This document shows, in pieces, positions 5,540 to 9,429 of a stretch of 9,429 nt of DNA. The notes under the pieces are model-generated. The model did not search any database. It saw only the letters and a list, made by a program, of their open reading frames with translations, and was not told the origin of the DNA. This DNA is from Candidatus Magasanikbacteria bacterium RIFOXYD12_FULL_33_17 (lineage in GTDB: Bacteria > Patescibacteriota > Patescibacteriia > Magasanikbacterales > UBA922): positions 1-9,429 of the forward strand of contig MFRB01000017.1 in assembly GCA_001783255.1 (NCBI GenBank), in the 5' to 3' direction. The position numbers were made by a program, and so were the translations under genes. Within the stretch, counting starts at the first letter, position 1. Each line of letters begins with the position of its first letter.

Positions 5540-5556
5540 TCCCGATTGAATCGGGA
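5540..5556. repeat. Short palindrome copy 1 (TCCCGA-TTGAA-TCGGGA)
   Basis: Perfect 6-bp arms with a 5-base centre. It takes the place of the T arm of tRNA relic 1 and has the same length, 17 bases. On the minus strand the loop is TTCAA, like the core of a T loop. Confidence 0.8.
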
Positions 5557-5571
5557 GACCCCAACGTTATA

Positions 5572-5587
5572 TCCCGATTTATCGGGA
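5572..5587. repeat. Short palindrome copy 2 (TCCCGA-TTTA-TCGGGA)
   Basis: The arms are identical to copies 1 and 3, with a 4-base centre. It sits between the D arm and anticodon of relic 1. Its flanks (TA before, CTA after on the plus strand) match those of copy 3. Confidence 0.8.
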
Positions 5588-5599
5588 CTAACCACTGAG

Positions 5600-5866
5600 C
5601 TATTGATTTTTAATTTTCTTTCCATTTTCTAATAAATACTTTTTGTAGTATTCTCTATTTTTACATTTCTTCAGTCTTTTTTCTTCGGCGAGTGCTTCAG
5701 TTCTATTTTCAAATTCTAAATAAGCAATTGGTGTCCAAGGTATACCTCGAGAAGTATATCTTTGACGTCCGTTATTGTGATAGTCAATTCTTGCAAAAAG
5801 ATCTGTTGTTTCACCTATATATATTTTTTGTAGTTTTTCACTCCATAAAAAATATAGGTAATGCAT
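5600..5866 (-). CDS. Small GIY-YIG domain protein (UPF0213/YhbQ-like)
   Basis: This 88-residue protein is a single GIY-YIG nuclease domain. It starts MHYLYFLWS (the GIY strand, here YLY), then KIYIGET (YIG), then LFARIDYHNNG with the conserved Arg26. Next are GIPWTPIAYLEF and EALAEEKRLKK with the catalytic-type Glu61/Glu62. The length is normal for the YhbQ/UPF0213 group, which has no fused DNA-binding domain; members are presumed nucleases of unclear role. The TAG stop (5602-5600) is the T8-A9-G10 of tRNA relic 1, and the last two codons (AAT CAA) belong to that relic's acceptor strand. The gene lies 72 bases downstream of the intact tRNA-Ile on the same strand, probably in the same transcript. 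There is no SD. The short tail KKIKNQ may be shaped by the tRNA sequence. Confidence 0.85.
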   Translation of the reverse strand: MHYLYFLWSEKLQKIYIGETTDLFARIDYHNNGRQRYTSRGIPWTPIAYLEFENRTEALAEEKRLKKCKNREYYKKYLLENGKKIKNQ

Positions 5867-5938
5867 AGAATTAATTTTTATTAGTTCTACATTTGTAACA
5901 CAGTATGAATTTGAACTTTAACACACTGATTTACTTTG

Positions 5939-6011
5939 TAGGCTAGGATGGATTTGAACCATCGACCCCAACGTTATAAGCGTTGTGCTCTAACCACTGA
6001 GCTACTAGCCC
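5939..6011 (-). tRNA. tRNA-Ile, anticodon UAU
   Basis: It folds as a full cloverleaf on the minus strand. The acceptor strands are GGGCTAG/CTAGCCT (first pair G-U) and the discriminator is A73. The D arm is GCTC-AGTGGTTA-GAGC, the anticodon arm CAACG-CTTATAA-CGTTG, the variable loop GGGTC, and the T arm GATGG-TTCAAAT-CCATC. The anticodon at positions 34-36 is UAU, with U33 and A37 in place, so it should read AUA. CCA is not encoded (ACAA follows), so it would be added after transcription. Most bacteria read AUA with a lysidine-modified CAU tRNA instead, so this is a less common decoding solution. Confidence 0.92.
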
Positions 6012-6017
6012 TAATGT

Positions 6018-6080
6018 TGAACCATCGACCCAACGTTATATCCCGATGTTATCGGGACTAACCAACTGAGCTATTGGCCC
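6018..6080 (-). pseudogene. tRNA-Ile-like relic 2, 3'-truncated, with a palindrome in the anticodon arm
   Basis: On the minus strand: acceptor 5' strand GGGCCAA (6080-6074), TAGCTCAGTTGGTTAG, then a palindrome (6057-6041), then TATAACGTTGGGTC, GATGGTTCAA, and a break six bases before the intact tRNA starts. The 5' half of the anticodon stem is gone, the 3' side of the T arm is missing, and I find no TTGGCCC to close the acceptor stem. It is the first element after the minus-strand promoter, with its 5' base about 23 bases past the predicted transcription start. Confidence 0.75.
6041..6057. repeat. Short palindrome copy 3 (TCCCGA-TGTTA-TCGGGA)
   Basis: Same 6-bp arms as copies 1 and 2, with a 5-base centre. 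It occupies the same junction (after GTTAG, before TATAACG in tRNA sense) in relic 2 as copy 2 does in relic 1. Confidence 0.8.
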
Positions 6081-6109
6081 TTTATTTTTTCAAGAAAATT
6101 AACAACTAG

Positions 6110-6138
6110 ATTATAGCAGAATACCCTTGATTTTTCAA
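6110..6138 (-). promoter_or_regulatory. Sigma70-type promoter for the tRNA/GIY-YIG cluster
   Basis: On the minus strand: TTGAAA (6138-6133), a 17-base spacer and a perfect TATAAT (6115-6110). Transcription would start near 6103 and run through relic 2, tRNA-Ile and probably the GIY-YIG gene. Its -35 box directly abuts the -35 of the plus-strand promoter. Confidence 0.75.
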
Positions 6139-6155
6139 GTCTAATAGGGTATAAT
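6127..6155 (+). promoter_or_regulatory. Sigma70-type promoter for the rluD-gmk-rplS unit
   Basis: TTGATT (6127-6132), a 17-base spacer and TATAAT (6150-6155). The inverted repeat ATACCCT/AGGGTAT (6121-6127, 6146-6152) touches both boxes. CTTGATTTTTCAAG (6126-6139) is a dyad formed by the two back-to-back -35 regions. The leader is about 100 bases. Confidence 0.75.
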
Positions 6156-6223
6156 CGTTCTACCTATAGATTTATGAGTAAAAACTCGTTTTTTTGTCTT
6201 AAATAAGTTCTAATTTAGGAAAG

Positions 6224-6254
6224 ATCCTTCGACCGTCCTTTGGCGGCTCAGGAT
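6224..6254. repeat. GC-richer hairpin repeat just upstream of rluD
   Basis: ATCCT (6224-6228) pairs with AGGAT (6250-6254). Inside, GACCGTC (6231-6237) pairs with GGCGG-TC (6242-6249) with one bulge and one G-U. The ATCCTTCGA...CTCAGGAT form resembles a short palindrome seen widely between genes in many bacterial genomes (from memory). AGGA at 6250-6253, 9 bases before the ATG, is the only SD-like site, so the stem could mask it. Confidence 0.6.
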
Positions 6255-6262
6255 GTATTACT

Positions 6263-7243
6263 ATGAAAAATACTAAAAATACACAAATTTATCAAGTACC
6301 AGAAGAAGCTCGTCATGACCGTCTGGATGTTTTTTTGGCTCTACAAATGGGAATTAGTCGTTCTCAAGTACAGAAGCTTATTAGTTCAAATCAAGTAAAA
6401 ATGGACGGTAGAGAACCTAAGAAATCTGGCGAAAGATTGACTTCTGCCAAACAAATAGAAGTTCAAATTGAAAATTTAGAAAAAAAAGCTAGTGAAAAAA
6501 AGGCTAAAGCTAAAAAATTACCAAAATTGGATGTTGTAGTTGAAACCGATGAATATATTATTGTAAATAAACAATCTGGAATTTTGGTTCATCCAACACA
6601 GGCTGGGGAGATAAATACCTTGGTAAATATGTTGTTGGCTAAATATCCAGAAATAAAAAATGTTGGTGAAGCAGAAGTTAGACCTGGTATTGTGCATCGT
6701 TTAGATAGAGAAGCTTCTGGTTTGTTAGTTGTCGCACGTACACAAAAAAGTTTTGAAAATCTAAAACAACAATTCAAAGATAGAGATGTAGATAAAATAT
6801 ATAGTGTGCTTGTTTATGGACATTTGCCACAAGATCATGGACAAATAGATTTTGAGATTGATAGGGGTGGCGATGGACGTATGGTTTCTCGACCTAAGAT
6901 TGATAAAATGAAATTAAGGAATGTCTCAAAAATTCAAGATGGCAAGGAAGCTTTGACTGAATATTGGGTAGAAAAAACATTTAAGAGATTTACTTTATTA
7001 AAAATAAAAATCCATAGTGGACGTACTCACCAAATTCGTGTGCATATGTTTGCGCTTGGTTGTCCCGTTGTTGGCGACAATCTTTATTTCAACAAAAAAT
7101 TGCAAAAGAAGAGTGAACAAGAATTAAATAGATTATTTTTGCACGCCAAACACTTGGAATTTACAGATTTGCAAGGTGTGCGTGTAAGTTTTGACAAAAA
7201 TATTCCAAAAGTTTTGAAAGATTATTTGGAGAGTTTAGTATAA
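6263..7243 (+). CDS. rluD: RluD/RluA-family 23S rRNA pseudouridine synthase
   Basis: This 326-residue protein has an N-terminal S4 RNA-binding domain (about 18-68, DRLDVFLALQMGISRSQVQKLI). A lysine-rich linker (74-88) follows, then an RluA-type catalytic domain. The active-site motif is GIVHRLDREASGLLV (142-156), with Asp148 as the catalytic aspartate. The later family motif is GRTHQIRVHM (253-262), followed by CPVVGDNLY. The S4 domain and length fit RluC/RluD rather than RluA. The target uridines (helix 69 for RluD) are assumed from the family. The start is the ATG at 6263; an upstream hairpin contains the only SD-like bases. It is the first gene of a plus-strand unit, with gmk 8 bases downstream. 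Confidence 0.88.
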   Translation: MKNTKNTQIYQVPEEARHDRLDVFLALQMGISRSQVQKLISSNQVKMDGREPKKSGERLTSAKQIEVQIENLEKKASEKKAKAKKLPKLDVVVETDEYIIVNKQSGILVHPTQAGEINTLVNMLLAKYPEIKNVGEAEVRPGIVHRLDREASGLLVVARTQKSFENLKQQFKDRDVDKIYSVLVYGHLPQDHGQIDFEIDRGGDGRMVSRPKIDKMKLRNVSKIQDGKEALTEYWVEKTFKRFTLLKIKIHSGRTHQIRVHMFALGCPVVGDNLYFNKKLQKKSEQELNRLFLHAKHLEFTDLQGVRVSFDKNIPKVLKDYLESLV

Positions 7244-7251
7244 GAAAAAAT

Positions 7252-7842
7252 ATGGACAAACCTTATCCTATTATCATTATCTCTGGTCCGTCAGGAGCAG
7301 GGGAAGACAGTATTATAAATGCGTTAAAGGAGAGACTGGATATAGAGAGAGTGCTCACGACTACTACTAGAGAAAAAAGGCCAGAAGAGAGTGAAGGTAA
7401 TCCTTATTATTTTTTGACTAAAGACAAATTTGAAGATTTGTTGGCAGAGGACAAAATGTTTGAACATGCAATTCAGTACGACAATTATTACGGTGTGACC
7501 AAAGAGGAAATAAAGAGGGTGAGAAATAGTGGAAAAGTAGGTGTTCTAAAGTTGGATCTTCAAGGTATTCAAACTTTACAAAAGAGAGGTGACAAGGGCT
7601 TCGTCAGTATATTTGTGTCGGCTCCTGTAGAACAACTGGAAAAGAGGGTAAGAAATAGAGATGGTAGGAGTGAAGAATATATTCAAGATAGAATGGAATA
7701 CGCCAAAAAATGGCTAAAATATAAGGATATCTATGATTACCAGGTAGAAAACCTGGATGGAAAATTGGACAAAGCTATAGAGGAGACAGAAGCTATCATC
7801 AACAACGTTTTGTCTCTTGACAAAAAGGGCTTTATTGTGTAG
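7252..7842 (+). CDS. gmk: Guanylate kinase (Walker A lysine replaced by Glu)
   Basis: This 196-residue protein has the length and motif order of guanylate kinase, which phosphorylates GMP to GDP with ATP. The P-loop region is ISGPSGAGEDSII (10-22). The GMP-binding region is TTTTREKRPEESEGNPYYF (36-54), followed by FEHAIQYDNYYGV (70-82), VLKLDLQG (98-105) and the arginine-rich lid KRVRNRDGRSEEYIQDRMEYA (131-151 region). The odd feature is the P-loop: the family has GPSGxGK-S/T, but here Glu18-Asp19 replace Lys-Ser/Thr while the rest is well kept. This could mean altered ATP handling, or a lineage-specific variant with compensating changes. It lies 8 bases after rluD, with AAAAAAT immediately before the ATG and no SD. 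No second gmk is seen in the window. Confidence 0.87.
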   Translation: MDKPYPIIIISGPSGAGEDSIINALKERLDIERVLTTTTREKRPEESEGNPYYFLTKDKFEDLLAEDKMFEHAIQYDNYYGVTKEEIKRVRNSGKVGVLKLDLQGIQTLQKRGDKGFVSIFVSAPVEQLEKRVRNRDGRSEEYIQDRMEYAKKWLKYKDIYDYQVENLDGKLDKAIEETEAIINNVLSLDKKGFIV

Positions 7843-7886
7843 AATATCTCCGTTATTACAAACTTAAACTTTTATAAATCTCGCAT

Positions 7887-7908
7887 GTTGGGGTAATCAA
7901 CTACCAAC
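7887..7908 (+). promoter_or_regulatory. Possible leader hairpin upstream of rplS
   Basis: GTTGGGGTA (7887-7895) can pair with TACCAAC (7902-7908) with a 2-base bulge. It lies 20 bases before the rplS ATG in the 85-base gmk-rplS gap. L19 leaders that regulate rplS are known in Firmicutes, but I cannot match this to that motif. Confidence 0.25.
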
Positions 7909-7927
7909 CTCTCGTAATTCAAAAAAT

Positions 7928-8320
7928 ATGTCAAAAGAAATCAAAGACATCAGAGATGAAGTACAGTCAGGTATGATTGTCAGAGTTCATCAAAAAATCA
8001 AAGAAACCAATACTAAAGGTGAAGAAAAAGAACGTATTCAACTTTATGAAGGAATCGTACTTGCTGTAAAACATGGTTCAGAAGCTGGTGCTACAATGAC
8101 TGTTCGCAAAGTATCTGAAGGTATCGGTGTTGAGAAAATTTTCCCATTACATTCCCCAGTAGTAGACAAAGTAGAGCTTGTTCGCAAGATGAAAGTAACA
8201 AAATCTCGTCCTTACTACTTACGTACTTACAAAAAGAAATTGAAAGAAGTGAAGGAAGAAAAGACTGTTACTAAGAAAGAAGTTAAAAAAGAAGAAGTAA
8301 AAGTTGAGGAAGCTAAATAA
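7928..8320 (+). CDS. rplS: Ribosomal protein L19 (bL19) with extended charged tail
   Basis: This 130-residue protein has the L19 core at about residues 1-107: DEVQSGMIVRVHQKIKE, ERIQLYEGIVLAVKHG, TMTVRKVSEGIGVEKIFPLHSP and KVTKSRPYYLRTYKKKLKE. L19 lies at the interface of the large and small ribosomal subunits. The C-terminal 23 residues or so (KEEKTVTKKEVKKEEV...) are a Lys/Glu/Val tail beyond the usual length of about 115. Such tails are common in low-complexity-rich lineages. The ATG at 7928 is preceded by AAAAAAT, identical to the gmk context, with no SD. In many bacteria rplS follows trmD; here it follows gmk. Confidence 0.93.
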   Translation: MSKEIKDIRDEVQSGMIVRVHQKIKETNTKGEEKERIQLYEGIVLAVKHGSEAGATMTVRKVSEGIGVEKIFPLHSPVVDKVELVRKMKVTKSRPYYLRTYKKKLKEVKEEKTVTKKEVKKEEVKVEEAK

Positions 8321-8337
8321 TATTTTTAGAAATCTTG

Positions 8338-8352
8338 TCCGCCTTGGGCGGA
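8338..8352. repeat. Short GC palindrome TCCGCC-TTG-GGCGGA
   Basis: Perfect 6-bp arms with a 3-base loop, 18 bases after the rplS stop and just before its terminator. It looks like another dispersed palindrome type in an AT-rich gap. It could also stabilise the mRNA 3' end. Confidence 0.65.
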
Positions 8353-8354
8353 TT

Positions 8355-8380
8355 AAAAGACCACTTCAAGTGGTCTTTTT
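8355..8380 (+). terminator. Intrinsic terminator after rplS
   Basis: AAAAGACCAC (8355-8364) and GTGGTCTTTT (8370-8379) form a perfect 10-bp stem with a 5-base loop, ending in a T5 run. It lies 35 bases after the rplS stop. Confidence 0.88.
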
Positions 8381-8409
8381 GTTATAGTTTTCTTTTTTGG
8401 TAATTCCAA

Positions 8410-8472
8410 TTTTAACGATTTTATCAAGTAAAATCGTTAAAAAGTAGAAAAAAACGAGGTTTTTAACGATTT
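8410..8472. terminator. Three-copy inverted repeat between convergent genes
   Basis: TTTTAACGATTTTA (8410-8423) and TAAAATCGTTAAAA (8429-8442) are perfect 14-base inverted arms with a 5-base loop. A third copy, TTTTTAACGATTT (8460-8472), is a perfect 13-base complement of the middle copy (8431-8443). The middle copy can pair with either side but not both. It lies 9 bases downstream of the stop of the minus-strand 254-aa gene and probably terminates it. Confidence 0.6.
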
Positions 8473-8480
8473 GTATGTAA

Positions 8481-9245
8481 TTAGAATGGAATTCCTTCTA
8501 TTGATAAATCATCTTGTTTGTCACTAGGCTTTGAGGGATAATTTTTTGGTTCAGGTGTTGGTATTATGGTAGAAGGTAACATAAAATCTTCGTCTTCGTC
8601 TTCATAATCATCTTCATTGCATACACAATTTTTGTTACAATTACAGCCGTCATCTTCATCATCTTCCCAAAATGTACTATCCTCTCCATCAAAATGTATG
8701 TGATCAAATAAATCTTCTGGTACCTGCTTATATTTTTTTAGTTTGATAGAATCACGAGCAGTCTTTAACCAGGCGCTGGTATATGAAATATCGTCTGTAA
8801 GTTCGGCCAGACGACCTCGCACCATTGTATAGTAATCTTCGCTAAAGTTGTACTTCCATTCTTCTCGTTCTTTTTTTGTGGCTGTTTTGAGTATACTTTT
8901 GTGAATATCTCTTTCAATATCCATTTTGGATAATTCAAAACGTGCAGCCTCGGCTTTGTCCATTCTATCCCAGAGCCAGCGTTCTTTTTGAATGATCATT
9001 TTTGCAAGAAAAAAATCCCTTTCTTCTTGTTTGTTATTTGGACTATAGTAAAAAAAGAGGGCTTCGTCGTAAGCTATCTTAGCATAGGCACGTAAATCTT
9101 TGTTTGGTTCTGAAATAATAAATTTTTCCAACTGTTTGATGCTTTCATCTGTCCCAGCGTGTGCCCATTTTTGCAGTTGTGAGAAGAGTAAATCGGATAT
9201 AGATTCAGGTATTCTGGTTTGTTTTTTTGATTGTTTTTTAGGCAT
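8481..9245 (-). CDS. Unrecognised 254-aa protein with acidic C-x-C-x3-C-x-C segment
   Basis: I do not recognise the family. The basic N-terminus (MPKKQSKKQTR) is followed by a mostly helical region at about 14-175. That region is rich in charged and aromatic residues (DLRAYAKIAYDEALFFYY, KERWLWDRMDKAEAARFELSK). A strongly acidic segment follows (about 186-220) with four cysteines, 201, 203, 207 and 209, in GCNCNKNCVCNEDD. The last 30 residues are Pro/Ser-rich and probably disordered. There is no signal peptide or membrane segment, so it is likely cytoplasmic. The C-x-C-x3-C-x-C set within Asp/Glu suggests metal binding, which is inference from composition. The ATG at 9245 has no SD, but a clear promoter lies upstream. 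It stands alone between the rplS unit and a partial gene. Confidence 0.75.
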   Translation of the reverse strand: MPKKQSKKQTRIPESISDLLFSQLQKWAHAGTDESIKQLEKFIISEPNKDLRAYAKIAYDEALFFYYSPNNKQEERDFFLAKMIIQKERWLWDRMDKAEAARFELSKMDIERDIHKSILKTATKKEREEWKYNFSEDYYTMVRGRLAELTDDISYTSAWLKTARDSIKLKKYKQVPEDLFDHIHFDGEDSTFWEDDEDDGCNCNKNCVCNEDDYEDEDEDFMLPSTIIPTPEPKNYPSKPSDKQDDLSIEGIPF

Positions 9246-9277
9246 AGGTAAAATTTATTATGATTAAGTATGATTTT

Positions 9278-9306
9278 ATTTTAGTTTTTCTGATGATTTT
9301 TGTCAA
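9278..9306 (-). promoter_or_regulatory. Sigma70-type promoter for the 254-aa gene
   Basis: On the minus strand: perfect TTGACA (9306-9301), a 17-base spacer and TAAAAT (9283-9278, 5 of 6). The leader is about 25 bases. Confidence 0.7.
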
Positions 9307-9338
9307 ACAAAAAATTATGGGGAAGTGATTAATTTCTA

Positions 9339-9428
9339 TTACAACAAATTTGAATATTCTCTATAATTATTTTTGATAGTTTGTTTCCAAAGGGCTGTTT
9401 CGTTTCCAGAACCAACCAAATCATTTTT
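9339..9428 (-). CDS. Possible C-terminal tail of a gene entering from the right edge
   Basis: On the minus strand an open frame enters at the edge and ends at TAA (9341-9339). It gives 29 residues that include LVGSGNETALWKQTIKNNY. The residue mix is protein-like, and the stop falls before the promoter of the next gene, as expected for a tandem upstream gene. A second minus frame is also open over this short stretch, so the frame is uncertain. No function can be assigned. Confidence 0.4.
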   Translation of the reverse strand, partial: KNDLVGSGNETALWKQTIKNNYREYSNLL

Positions 9429-9429
9429 A

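Larger units (their letters stand above)
5532..5609 (-). pseudogene. tRNA-Ile-like relic 1, with palindromes in the anticodon-arm and T-arm positions
   Basis: Read on the minus strand it follows the intact tRNA at 5939-6011. The 5' acceptor strand AAATCAA (5609-5603) pairs at 6 of 7 positions with TTGATCT (5539-5533). Then come TAGCTCAGTGGTTAG (D arm start) and TATAACGTTGGGGTC (anticodon, 3' anticodon stem, variable loop). The bases AGCACAACGCT that should lie between them are replaced by a TCCCGA/TCGGGA palindrome (5572-5587), so the D stem and anticodon stem cannot close. The 17-base T arm is replaced by a 17-base palindrome (5540-5556). The 3' end ACAA matches that of the intact tRNA. A working tRNA is very unlikely. 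It overlaps the last codons and stop of the GIY-YIG gene. Confidence 0.75.

Noticed and set aside
5898..5935. Further tRNA relic: on the minus strand AGTTCAAATTC resembles a T loop
   Set aside because: No acceptor, D or anticodon sequence lies beside it. A 10-base likeness to a T loop is not enough.
5532..6080. CRISPR array, suggested by repeated TCCCGAT...ATCGGGA units
   Set aside because: There are only three copies, they are irregularly spaced and embedded in tRNA-like sequence, and there are no spacers of even length and no cas genes.
6174..6206. A 10-codon frame (ATG AGT AAA AAC TCG...) in the rluD leader, overlapping GAGT-AAAA-ACTC followed by T7, like an attenuator
   Set aside because: The stem is only 4-5 bp, there is no SD, and no run of regulatory codons is present. 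Chance is likely in an AT-rich leader.

Overview
The window reads as a low-G+C bacterial chromosome fragment, most likely from the Candidate Phyla Radiation (Patescibacteria, Parcubacteria-like). This is an inference. It rests on the short compact genes, A-tract start contexts in place of Shine-Dalgarno (SD) sites for most genes, a lysine-rich histone-H1-like protein, a COG1379/EndoQ protein, a small GIY-YIG protein, a DUF389 protein, and several kinds of short dispersed palindrome between genes. The standard genetic code fits: TGA is used as a stop and tryptophan is TGG.

Region 1 (1-2020) carries the two C-terminal modules of an ATP-citrate-lyase/citryl-CoA pathway as separate genes. One is a 5'-truncated succinyl/citryl-CoA synthetase alpha-type subunit with its phospho-histidine. 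The other is a free-standing citrate-synthase-fold citryl-CoA lyase. Between them is an opposite-strand 79-residue gene of different base composition, with its own sigma70-type promoter and intrinsic terminator. Region 2 (2142-3620) has an endonuclease Q-like PHP/zinc-finger DNA repair enzyme. It converges on a tiny lysine-rich DNA-binding protein, with a bidirectional terminator between them. About 350 bases of AT-rich sequence follow with no gene I can support.

Region 3 (4037-5453, minus strand) is a two-gene unit: an HD-domain hydrolase followed by a DUF389 membrane protein. Region 4 (5532-6155) is the most unusual part. On the minus strand a good promoter drives a damaged tRNA, then an intact tRNA-Ile with anticodon UAU, then a small GIY-YIG protein gene, then a second damaged tRNA. 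The stop codon of the GIY-YIG gene lies inside that second tRNA. Both damaged tRNAs have the 5' half of their anticodon arm replaced by a short palindrome of the form TCCCGA-N4/5-TCGGGA, and one also has such a palindrome where the T arm should be.

Region 5 (6127-8320, plus strand) starts from a promoter back to back with the tRNA promoter. It encodes an RluD-type pseudouridine synthase, a guanylate kinase whose Walker A lysine is glutamate, and ribosomal protein L19. Region 6 (8481-9429, minus strand) encodes an unrecognised 254-residue protein with an acidic, cysteine-containing segment. A short C-terminal tail of another gene enters from the right edge.

Functionally the window mixes central metabolism (citrate/citryl-CoA cleavage), translation (tRNA, L19, rRNA modification), nucleotide metabolism (Gmk) and DNA repair or packaging. 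The tRNA/palindrome/GIY-YIG cluster is the best candidate for something not previously described.
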